Part shown: in pieces, positions 1-6,133 of the stretch
Position numbering within the stretch: the first letter of the stretch is position 1
How the letters are laid out: each line of letters begins with the position of its first letter
Source of the DNA: Deltaproteobacteria bacterium
Lineage (GTDB): Bacteria; Desulfobacterota; Desulfobacteria; Desulfobacterales; SpSt-501
Reading direction: 5' to 3'
DNA length: 34,475 bases
Assembly (NCBI GenBank): GCA_016219005.1
Contig: JACRCN010000007.1
Span: 1-34,475 of the forward strand
The notes under the pieces: model-generated
Database searches by the model: none
Told to the model about the DNA's origin: nothing
Seen by the model: the letters and a program-made list of their open reading frames with translations, nothing else
Translations under genes and position numbers: made by a program

Positions 1-159
1 AGCGGTGAAGCGGCCGTTGTTGCGCATGATGCCGCCGACAAGCCCCGTGCCCAGCAGCATGTCGGTGCGTTCGATCAGCAGGACCTCCGCACCCATTTTC
101 GATGCCGAAAGGGCTGCCGCGCACCCGGACCAGCCGCCGCCGATGACGACGATTTTCAT
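1..159 (-). CDS. FAD/NAD(P)-binding oxidoreductase, N-terminus only
   Basis: Only the first 53 codons lie in the window; the gene runs off the left edge. The protein begins MKIVVIGGGWSGCAAALSAS, a beta strand followed by a GxGxxG/A dinucleotide-binding loop. An acidic end of the second strand (LLIERTD) follows, as in FAD-dependent oxidoreductases of the Rossmann type. The segment GGIMRNNGRF near residue 42 fits the substrate-side turn of the FAD-dependent oxidoreductase/fumarate-reductase-like group, but the subfamily cannot be decided from this fragment. The ATG has GGAG about 8 nt upstream. A promoter candidate lies at 259-289. Confidence 0.75.
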   Translation of the reverse strand, partial: MKIVVIGGGWSGCAAALSASKMGAEVLLIERTDMLLGTGLVGGIMRNNGRFTA

Positions 160-258
160 GTGAGAGGCTCCTTTTTACGGATGGTGTTGGCGCTGCCAGG
201 GCGGCCGGGGCGAATGGTGCCGGACCCCGGTCCATATGCCCCGACCGCGGCAGGCGGT

Positions 259-289
259 ATTATAGACCTTTCCATCAAGCGATTGTCAA
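259..289 (-). promoter_or_regulatory. Sigma-70 type promoter for the FAD enzyme
   Basis: On the minus strand a perfect TTGACA (289-284) is followed by a perfect TATAAT (264-259). The 19-bp spacer is longer than the ideal 17. It would give a leader of roughly 90 nt before the ATG at 159. Seen by eye only. Confidence 0.5.
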
Positions 290-350
290 GTTTTTCGTCA
301 GGTGTGCTGTCCGCGGGTTCGTTCCGGGGGCCGGCCGGAATATCGTGGCA

Positions 351-830
351 TCACCCTTCCAGGTCTTCAAACACATCCGCGATGACGGCATCTGAAAACC
401 CGCGGCCGCGCAGGAACCGCTGCAGGCGGAGCATTTGTTTGCGTGGCTCCGGCGCGTGGCCGAGCGTTTTCAGTTTCTTTTGAAGCGTCCGCCGCGCCAG
501 CTCGCGCTCCTCGGACGGCGCGAGGCTTTGTTCGAGAAGGTCCCGGAACGTCTCCCCGGAAAGCCCCCTTTGCGCCAGCTCGTGGCGGATGCGGTAAAGC
601 CCGCAGCCTCTGCGCTTGAACCGTTCGATGAGCGCATGGGCCGTGCGCGTATCGTCGAGGTAGTTCAGGCGCAGGCATTCCGCCAGCACGGTCTGGATCA
701 CATCCTCCGCGACATCGCGCCGGATGAGCTTTTGCCGGAGTTCCGCGACAGAGTAGTCCCGGCGGCCGAGAAGCCGCAGGGCACTGCTCAAGGCCTTGCG
801 GTATGATGGGTCGTGCGAGTCGGGTGGCAT
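351..830 (-). CDS. recX: RecX, regulator of RecA
   Basis: RecX binds RecA filaments and limits RecA activity in recombination and SOS. The 159-aa product has the family's three-helix repeats. The first contains RRDYSVAELRQKLIRR; the later ones contain RLNYLDDTRTAHALI and KRRGCGLYRIRHELAQRGL. The length is normal. The frame stays open upstream to 1214, but that extension is low-complexity and crosses a repeat element, so I take the ATG at 830 (MPPDSHDP). No convincing Shine-Dalgarno sequence precedes it. recA is not adjacent. The 143-bp element at 851-993 sits only 20 bp upstream of this start and may have displaced or supplied the promoter. Confidence 0.85.
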   Translation of the reverse strand: MPPDSHDPSYRKALSSALRLLGRRDYSVAELRQKLIRRDVAEDVIQTVLAECLRLNYLDDTRTAHALIERFKRRGCGLYRIRHELAQRGLSGETFRDLLEQSLAPSEERELARRTLQKKLKTLGHAPEPRKQMLRLQRFLRGRGFSDAVIADVFEDLEG

Positions 831-850
831 GGCTGGATGGCTTCGTTTAC

Positions 851-993
851 CAGGGTGTTGAGAAACCGTGCCTGAGGCCGGGATCCGGCGTTGTGCGGCT
901 TTGGTAAATGCGCACCTGTCGCTGAATCGGCTGCGCTTTTCAAAACGCCGCACGCCTTGGCTGACGGCCTGACTTTCATTTTTCAACACCCTG
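851..993. mobile_element. 143-bp MITE-like element, copy 1
   Basis: The element starts CAGGGTGTTGAGAAA and ends TTTTTCAACACCCTG, which are inverted repeats matching at 14 of 15 positions. TTAC flanks it directly on both sides (847-850 and 994-997), as a 4-bp target duplication would. A second copy of exactly 143 bp lies at 30152-30294; by hand alignment about 113 of 143 positions are identical without gaps. The interior is GC-rich and carries no gene. Small size, inverted ends and no transposase fit a non-autonomous element. Confidence 0.7.
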
Positions 994-1190
994 TTACCCA
1001 AAAGTCGGCCGGTTGACAACCGGGTTTTTGGAAAATGCAAAAAAATGTGGAAAAAAAAGCTAAAGTTCCTGGGAAGGCAGCCGATAATACTATCAAACAG
1101 TCGTGAAGTTTGACTCGCTAAAGGGACTTTGTTAGGATGACGACATCCACCGGGCGTTTCGGCTGCGGTGGGTCTATGAGGAGACAGCCA
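994..1190. other. Intergenic region upstream of flgM
   Basis: Together with the repeat element this fills the gap between recX and flgM. It holds a short inverted repeat, CCGGTTGACAACCGG (1009-1023), then an A-rich stretch, the sigma-28 promoter (1061-1087) and the flgM ribosome-binding site (GAGGAG at about 1178-1183). I see no gene here. Confidence 0.6.
1061..1087 (+). promoter_or_regulatory. Sigma-28 (FliA) flagellar promoter of flgM
   Basis: TAAAGTTC (1061-1068), an 11-nt spacer and GCCGATAA (1080-1087) match the enterobacterial FliA consensus TAAAGTTT-N11-GCCGATAA at 15 of 16 positions with exact spacing. It lies about 100 nt upstream of the flgM start and points toward it. This is the strongest regulatory match in the window. 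Confidence 0.85.
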
Positions 1191-1505
1191 ATGGAAATCA
1201 CGAGTAAAAGTCAAGCGATTTCAATCGATACCTATGTGAAACAGGTTCAGGCGCAGCCGAAAACCGAGCCTGTGTCTGAAAAAGAGGCCCAGTCGCAGGG
1301 GTTGCAAACAGATACCGTGGTGATCTCGGATGCGGCCAAGCGTGTCCAGGAGGCCCAAAAACAGATCCAGGCCATTCCGGACGTGAGGGCGGACAGGGTC
1401 GCCGAGCTCAGAAACCAGATCGAAAACGGCACTTACGAGATCAAGGCGGATCAGATCGCAGGCAAAATGATCAAGGAATCCCTGATGCACGATCTTTTCA
1501 AATAG
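1191..1505 (+). CDS. flgM: FlgM, anti-sigma-28 factor
   Basis: FlgM holds the flagellar sigma factor FliA inactive until the hook-basal body is complete, then is exported. The 104-aa product has a polar, probably disordered N-terminal half. The C-terminal family signature follows: DTVVISDAAKRVQEAQ, then RADRVAELRNQIENGTYEI, ending in a basic/hydrophobic tail (ADQIAGKMIKES). I chose ATG 1191 because GAGGAG precedes it by 8 nt; an in-frame start at 1137 lies too far upstream and adds no conserved sequence. It stands alone, with no other flagellar gene beside it. The sigma-28 promoter upstream implies feedback control by its own target. A strong terminator follows. Confidence 0.88.
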   Translation: MEITSKSQAISIDTYVKQVQAQPKTEPVSEKEAQSQGLQTDTVVISDAAKRVQEAQKQIQAIPDVRADRVAELRNQIENGTYEIKADQIAGKMIKESLMHDLFK

Positions 1506-1527
1506 ACTGAAGCGGCGCCCGGAGATT

Positions 1528-1567
1528 AAAAGGCGGTTCGCGAAGTGTGTCGCGAACCGCCTTTTTT
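1528..1567 (+). terminator. Rho-independent terminator after flgM
   Basis: A perfect 16-bp stem (AAAAGGCGGTTCGCGA paired with its complement), a 6-nt loop and a T run. It starts 22 nt after the flgM stop. Its A-rich left arm may also serve the convergent gene ending at 1607. Confidence 0.92.
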
Positions 1568-1606
1568 GCTGGTGCGGGACCGGGCGCGTATCCGGATCGG
1601 ATCAAG

Positions 1607-1927
1607 TCAGGCTTCCGTTCCGGTGAATTGAAAGATGGGACCTCCAGGGCCCTGTTCGCGCACCGATTTCTGGTTTTCACTCGAGTAGATCAGGTTCTGG
1701 CCTTTTTCGGTGAGCCTCAAGTTCAGGCTTGGGCCCTCAACATTCTCTACAATGCCCATCGAGATCAACTCTTGAATGGCCCGCTTGGAGAGTTTTTTTT
1801 CATCGGTGTTCAATTCCTTCAGATAGACCAGTTCCAACCAGTTCAGCGGCAGCGCTTCCTGGTTTTCCGCGTTCATGGAACGGAACTTGTCGAGAATTTC
1901 ACGCTTGATTGTCTTTTTATCCTTCAT
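1607..1927 (-). CDS. Hypothetical protein with winged-helix-like pattern
   Basis: A 106-aa protein of unknown function. It begins MKDKKTIKREILDKFRSMN. The segment LSKRAIQELISMGIVENV followed by LNLRLTEKGQNLI has the alternation of a recognition helix and a beta wing seen in small winged-helix proteins, including the frequent L-T-x-K-G turn. That resemblance is a pattern, not a family assignment. The ATG at 1927 has a strong GGAGGAGGG site, so it is probably translated. It converges on flgM. No membrane segment or signal peptide is visible. Confidence 0.6.
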   Translation of the reverse strand: MKDKKTIKREILDKFRSMNAENQEALPLNWLELVYLKELNTDEKKLSKRAIQELISMGIVENVEGPSLNLRLTEKGQNLIYSSENQKSVREQGPGGPIFQFTGTEA

Positions 1928-2018
1928 TCAGCCCTCCTCCGTCACGGTTGCAGTTGAGGATTCTTCAACCGATGTAGACCGAAACCATTTAAAAACGTTA
2001 CATAAAGTAACTGTCCCC

Positions 2019-3863
2019 TCAAGGGCTTCCACACGCAAGGCAGTAGGCATAGACGCCCCTGGGATCGTTCAGCATCAGGATAGGGTCGATCGCCGGAGCG
2101 GCCAGTATCTTCAGCCATTCGGCCGCCGGCGGCGAGAGTACGTTAAGCCCTTGACGGCAAACTGCGACCACCAGTTCGTTGATGTGTTTCAGCAGGCGCT
2201 CGCGCCGCGTGAGCGGCTGCTCGATCATTTCGATCGTGTATTGGTCCAGGCCCGCCTTCTGGGCCGCGGATTCGACCGCCTCCCGCATGTGCCCGAGCTT
2301 GTCCACCAGGCCGATCTCGCGTGCGGTCATGCCCGCCCACACCCGGCCATCGGCAATTTTTCGGACGGCCGCCGCCGTCATTTGGCGGCCCTCCGCCACC
2401 CGCTCGATGAAGGTGCGGTAGCCCTGCTCTATGATCTGGTCCATGGCCTCCGCCAGCAGCGGGTTCATGGGCCGGTTGGGGTTGAAGGCGTCGGACATCC
2501 GGGTGGTGCCGACCCCGTCGTTGTTGACCCCTAGGGCTTCAAGGCTTTTTTCAAAGGTCGGGAACGCCCCGAAAATGCCGATCGAGCCGGTGATCGTCGT
2601 CGGTGCGGACCAGATCTCGTCGGCAGCCGTCGCTATCCAGTAGCCGCCGGAGGCGGCCGTCGAGCCCATAGAGACCACCACGGGTTTGCCGGCACGCCGG
2701 GTGATTTCCAGCTCCCGCCGGACCTGATCGGAGGCGAAGGCGCTGCCGCCGGGGCTGTCGATTCGCAGCACCACGGCCCGCACCCGGTCATCCTGCCGCG
2801 CCTGACGGATCAGGGCGGAAAGGGAGTCCCCGCCGATCCGGCCGGCCGGCTGGGTTCCCTCCAGGATGAGCCCGCTGGCTACGATCAGCCCGATCCGCTT
2901 TCCCGGGCCGGCCGTGCTGGGCGATGGGCGGATGGATTTCAGGTAGTCTTCCAACCGCACCTGGCTGTAGCCCTGCTTTGTCCGGTCCTCGCCCACCAGT
3001 TGAACAAGTTCATCCCGGACTTCGTCCTGGGTCTTGAGCCCGTCCACCAACCGGAGGCTCAAGGCCAGCGCGGCCGCATCCCCGCCGGAGCCGGCCAACT
3101 GCGCCGGAAAATTGTTGACATAGTCGTCGATTGACTGGGGCTCAATGCCCCGCAGGCCGGCCACTTCGGCCTTATAGCTATCCCACAACACGCTCAGAAG
3201 GGCCGAGTTGGCCTCCTTGTCGAACTCCGACATGTCGTTGCGCTGCATCGGGTCGAGAGCGGACTTGAAGATGCCCACTTTGAAAACGTGAAATTGGACC
3301 AGCAGTTTATCCAGGGCGGACCTGTAATAGTTCTGATAGATGCCGAAGCCCGTCAGCAGGACCCCGCCCATGGGGTGCACATACACGCGGTCGGCATGCG
3401 CAGCCAGGTAGTAATGTTTTTGATCGTAAAAATCGGCCGCCGCAACGATGGTCTTTCCCGATTCGCGGAAGCGCATGAGTGCCGCCCCGATGTCCTGAAG
3501 TTTGCTCAAGCCGGCGTTCTTCAGCTTGCTCAGGTCGAGATAAATCGCCTGGATGCGCGGGTCACCCGCGGCGTGATCTGCCGCATCGATGATGTCCTGC
3601 AGCAGGGTTTCGGCCGCGGAATCCCCGTCGAGCAGCGAGCTTGAAAGCAGGCTTTCGCTGCGCTGCTCCACGATGTTGCCGGATAAAGTCAGCACCAGTG
3701 CGGCTCTTTCAGGCAGCTTCGCACCCCGGCCGCTGAACACCATCATGAGCACAAAGACGGCCACCGCCACAACCGCGAGGTTCAGCACAGCGCTTCTCAA
3801 GAAGGTCAGCGCTTTCCAGCAGCCTGCCAGCAGGCGTCCCATCAATCTGATCAGTCTTTTCAT
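2019..3863 (-). CDS. sppA: SppA, signal peptide peptidase (67-kDa type)
   Basis: A membrane-bound serine protease that degrades cleaved signal peptides. The 614-aa length matches the long, tandem-domain E. coli type (618 aa), not the short Bacillus type. One N-terminal membrane helix lies at about residues 26-44. In E. coli the catalytic dyad is Lys209/Ser409. Here K200 sits in VGIFKSALDPM and S405 in STAASGGYW, so both are kept at equivalent places. The C-terminal protease half also carries RIDSPGGSAFASD and TGSIGIFG. A TTTACA-N16-TATAGT promoter lies upstream at 3890-3917. Confidence 0.95.
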   Translation of the reverse strand: MKRLIRLMGRLLAGCWKALTFLRSAVLNLAVVAVAVFVLMMVFSGRGAKLPERAALVLTLSGNIVEQRSESLLSSSLLDGDSAAETLLQDIIDAADHAAGDPRIQAIYLDLSKLKNAGLSKLQDIGAALMRFRESGKTIVAAADFYDQKHYYLAAHADRVYVHPMGGVLLTGFGIYQNYYRSALDKLLVQFHVFKVGIFKSALDPMQRNDMSEFDKEANSALLSVLWDSYKAEVAGLRGIEPQSIDDYVNNFPAQLAGSGGDAAALALSLRLVDGLKTQDEVRDELVQLVGEDRTKQGYSQVRLEDYLKSIRPSPSTAGPGKRIGLIVASGLILEGTQPAGRIGGDSLSALIRQARQDDRVRAVVLRIDSPGGSAFASDQVRRELEITRRAGKPVVVSMGSTAASGGYWIATAADEIWSAPTTITGSIGIFGAFPTFEKSLEALGVNNDGVGTTRMSDAFNPNRPMNPLLAEAMDQIIEQGYRTFIERVAEGRQMTAAAVRKIADGRVWAGMTAREIGLVDKLGHMREAVESAAQKAGLDQYTIEMIEQPLTRRERLLKHINELVVAVCRQGLNVLSPPAAEWLKILAAPAIDPILMLNDPRGVYAYCLACGSP

Positions 3864-3889
3864 GCGGTCACCCCGGTCCCAATCCCAAA

Positions 3890-3917
3890 ACTATAATTCA
3901 GAAACTAGTTTTGTAAA
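3890..3917 (-). promoter_or_regulatory. Promoter for sppA
   Basis: On the minus strand TTTACA (3917-3912), a 16-bp spacer and TATAGT (3895-3890). The spacer contains the palindrome AAACTAGTTT (3902-3911), a possible operator. It is divergent from the mtgA promoter. Confidence 0.5.
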
Positions 3918-3969
3918 TCGAGAGCCCGTTAAGTTTTTGGAGCGCGAGACCTGGAAACCGCAGCGCCGG

Positions 3970-3998
3970 TTGACTCCGGGGCCGCCTTTTTTTATTGT
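3970..3998 (+). promoter_or_regulatory. Promoter for mtgA
   Basis: TTGACT (3970-3975), a 17-bp spacer and TATTGT (3993-3998), about 75 nt before the mtgA start. The T-rich spacer end could instead be part of another signal. Confidence 0.45.
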
Positions 3999-4073
3999 TG
4001 TACGCGCTGATTGGCAACGCTACCCTTGCCATAGCCATCGGCTGCAAACGAGTCAAACCCAAGGGCGGCGCCG

Positions 4074-4808
4074 TTGAAAAAAATCATCCTGTTCATCATC
4101 CTGGGAGGCATCTGCACCCTCGTGGGGGGCGTGCTGTGGGTCTATCTCAACCTCCCGAATGTCGGCTATCTCAAATCTCAGAACCCGAAAACCACGGCCG
4201 TGATCGACCAGCGCCTGCGCGAAAGCCGGGCCTCCGGCAAGGAGCTGAAGGTCCGGCAGGTCTGGGTCGGCTTTGACAGCATTCCCGCCATTTTCAAGGA
4301 GGCCGTGCGCGTCGCGGAGGACGCGAGTTTTTACGAACACGAGGGCATCGACTACGACGAGGTGTGGGAGGCCATCCAGAAGAACCTCGAAGAGGGGAAG
4401 TTTGCGCGCGGGGCCAGCACGATCACACAGCAGCTGGCCAAGAACCTTTTCCTGTCCACGGACAAGAGCCTGCGGCGCAAGCTGGAGGAGTACTTCATCG
4501 CCCGGCGCCTGGAGGCCGAGTTGTCCAAGAACCGCATCTTTCACCTGTATCTGAACGTGATCGAGTTCGGACCGGGGGTGTTCGGCGTGGAGGCGGCCGC
4601 GCGGCAGTATTTCGGCAAGAGCGTCGGTCAACTCAGCCTGGAGGAGGTGGTCCGGCTGACCGCGGTGATCCCCAAGCCCCTCACCGAATCGCCCACCCGC
4701 AACAGCCGGTGGCTGAACGGGCGGGCCGGTTGGATCCTGTCCATTCTCCGTAAAACCGGCCACATCAGCGCCGCGCAGTACAAAGAGGTGATCGGCCGGT
4801 TCAAATGA
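4074..4808 (+). CDS. mtgA: Monofunctional peptidoglycan glycosyltransferase MtgA
   Basis: A GT51 enzyme that polymerises lipid II into glycan strands at the inner membrane, with no transpeptidase domain. The 244 aa begin with a membrane anchor (residues 4-24). The family motifs follow in order: AEDASFYEHEG, with catalytic Glu82; RGASTITQQLAKN (112-124); RRKLEEYFIARRLE; and the second-Glu region around LNVIEFG. The length is typical. The start is TTG at 4074, because a stop closes the frame just upstream and the anchor begins here; the ribosome-binding site is weak. It is divergent from sppA and convergent with hsp20, sharing a terminator. Confidence 0.9.
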   Translation: MKKIILFIILGGICTLVGGVLWVYLNLPNVGYLKSQNPKTTAVIDQRLRESRASGKELKVRQVWVGFDSIPAIFKEAVRVAEDASFYEHEGIDYDEVWEAIQKNLEEGKFARGASTITQQLAKNLFLSTDKSLRRKLEEYFIARRLEAELSKNRIFHLYLNVIEFGPGVFGVEAAARQYFGKSVGQLSLEEVVRLTAVIPKPLTESPTRNSRWLNGRAGWILSILRKTGHISAAQYKEVIGRFK

Positions 4809-4844
4809 AAAATGAGCCCCCGGCACAGGCGGGGGCTCATTTTT
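4808..4844. terminator. Bidirectional terminator between mtgA and hsp20
   Basis: The A run plus stem AAAAATGAGCCCCCG pairs perfectly with CGGGGGCTCATTTTT around a 7-nt loop. It gives a T run on either strand and fills almost the whole gap between the two stop codons. Confidence 0.9.
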
Positions 4845-4845
4845 G

Positions 4846-5289
4846 TCAGTGCACCGTGATCTGCTTCGGCTTCCGGGTCTCGGGTGCCGGGACCTCGACC
4901 GTCAGGATACCGTCTTTGAACTCGGCCTTGATCCGGTCGGCATCGACATCGGCCGGCAGGGTGAAGGACCGCACAAAGGTCCCGCGGGACATTTCTTTGC
5001 GGTAGAAGTTTTCCTCCTTCACCTCATTATCAAACCTGCGCTCGCCCCGCAGGGTGAGGACGCCGTTCTGGATGTCCAGGCTGATGTCTTTTTTGTCCAT
5101 GCCCGGAAGCTCGGCTTTGATAACCATCTTGTCATCCTTTTCGAAGATGTCGACGGCCGGCCACGCATTCCGGCTGCCCTCATCCCCCGCCATTTCGGCC
5201 GGGAAGAAGGGGTCGCTGAAAAAGCTGCGGAAGGGGTTGCGAAGCAGCGACATCTCTCTTAACGGATTCCATCTGACCAATTCCATCAT
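4846..5289 (-). CDS. Small heat-shock protein (Hsp20/alpha-crystallin)
   Basis: An ATP-independent chaperone that holds unfolding proteins. The 147-aa product has the usual N-terminal arm (WNPLREMSLLRNPFRSFF) and then the alpha-crystallin domain from about residue 45. The start of that domain is MVIKAELPGMDKKDISLDI and its end is EFKDGILTVEVP, which keeps the G-x-L motif. A C-terminal basic tail (TRKPKQITVH) carries an I-x-V-type anchor. AGGAGG lies 8 nt before the ATG at 5289; ATG 5286 is a possible alternative. The upstream region is markedly AT-rich and has a good sigma-70 promoter. I found neither a CIRCE element nor a clear sigma-32 match. Confidence 0.95.
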   Translation of the reverse strand: MMELVRWNPLREMSLLRNPFRSFFSDPFFPAEMAGDEGSRNAWPAVDIFEKDDKMVIKAELPGMDKKDISLDIQNGVLTLRGERRFDNEVKEENFYRKEMSRGTFVRSFTLPADVDADRIKAEFKDGILTVEVPAPETRKPKQITVH

Positions 5290-5333
5290 CTTTAAGTCCT
5301 CCTTGATTTAGTGATTGTCTTTTGCTGATATTT

Positions 5334-5391
5334 GGCTATTATTAATTAGCCTTTGTGATTGATATAATAAAACCATAAATTTAAATGTCAA
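5334..5391 (-). promoter_or_regulatory. hsp20 promoter and small inverted repeat
   Basis: On the minus strand TTGACA (5391-5386), a 16-bp spacer and TATTAT (5369-5364) lie about 75 nt before the hsp20 start. Just downstream, GGCTA and TAGCC (5334-5351) form a short inverted repeat around an 8-nt AT-rich centre, which could bind a repressor. The whole gap 5290-5450 is far richer in A and T than its surroundings. Confidence 0.55.
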
Positions 5392-5465
5392 TATAATAAC
5401 ATTATTTTTTTTCAGTAAATAAAATAATAATATAGATCAAGCCGGTCGAAAAAGGGTGAACTGCA

Positions 5466-6062
5466 ATGGACAACAAGAAGCCTCATTCGTTCCTGGTCGA
5501 TATCGAACTGCCCCAGCCGGATACGCAGGATCTGAGAGGCCGGCAATCGGTGCGGGCGACGTTCAAGCTGTCCAGCCGCGCCATCGATGCGCTCAGCATC
5601 GTGGCCGTTCACCTGGGCATCAAGCAGAAGAGCCTGTTTGACCACCTGATCGAGGATGTGTCGTCGCTCAACGCGATCGCGAGGGAGATCGAGGCCGGGG
5701 AGTTCAGGACCCTGGAGCGCGTGCAGAAGACGTTCGTAATCAGCCGCCGCACCCTGAACTGCCTGGAGGACATTTCGCGGGAGTTCAAGGCCCCGCGGGA
5801 TGCGCTCGTAGAGTATTCGATCCAGCGCTTGCTGCCGGTCATCACGCGCGAGCGTGAAAAACATCGCAAGCGCAAAAAACTGCTGGAAGAAATCAGGCGG
5901 CACCTGGAGGATGGGCGCAGGCTGTTGGAAAAATCTAACTCCCTGCTCGGTGCGGAAGACCCCGTGGCGGTCTGGCTGGAAGCGGCCGTGGCCGATTACC
6001 GCAGTGCCTGCGGCAGCATCGAACAGTTCGTCGAAAAAGGGAATATCATCGAGGAGTTCTAG
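5466..6062 (+). CDS. Unknown protein with two ribbon-helix-helix-like units
   Basis: A 198-aa cytoplasmic protein that I cannot name. Residues 29-68 (VRATFKLSSRAIDALSI...) and 86-125 (VQKTFVISRRTLNCLED...) align over 40 positions without a gap. They share the order strand-(S/R)-R-helix-turn-helix, with V, T, F, S, R, L, L and I kept. The pattern resembles Arc/MetJ ribbon-helix-helix domains, so a DNA-binding pseudo-dimer in one chain is plausible. A basic, charged helix follows (ITREREKHRKRKKLLEEIRR), then an acidic tail. The ribosome-binding site is AAGGGTGA. It is divergent from hsp20 across the AT-rich gap and could regulate it; that is inference from position only. Confidence 0.7.
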   Translation: MDNKKPHSFLVDIELPQPDTQDLRGRQSVRATFKLSSRAIDALSIVAVHLGIKQKSLFDHLIEDVSSLNAIAREIEAGEFRTLERVQKTFVISRRTLNCLEDISREFKAPRDALVEYSIQRLLPVITREREKHRKRKKLLEEIRRHLEDGRRLLEKSNSLLGAEDPVAVWLEAAVADYRSACGSIEQFVEKGNIIEEF

Positions 6063-6133
6063 ATGACCGGCTGCTTTGTGCCCGGTATGGGGCAGTTGCC
6101 GAGGTACCTTTTACGGTGTTCTCCTTATCGGTG

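Noticed and set aside
1009-1030. Short hairpin CCGGTTGACAACCGG followed by T's, as a terminator
   Set aside because: The loop is only 3 nt and no plus-strand gene ends upstream; the T run is short.
5290-5460. CIRCE or sigma-32 control of hsp20
   Set aside because: No TTAGCACTC-N9-GAGTGCTAA and no convincing CTTGAAA/CCCCAT pair; only a sigma-70 type promoter is visible.
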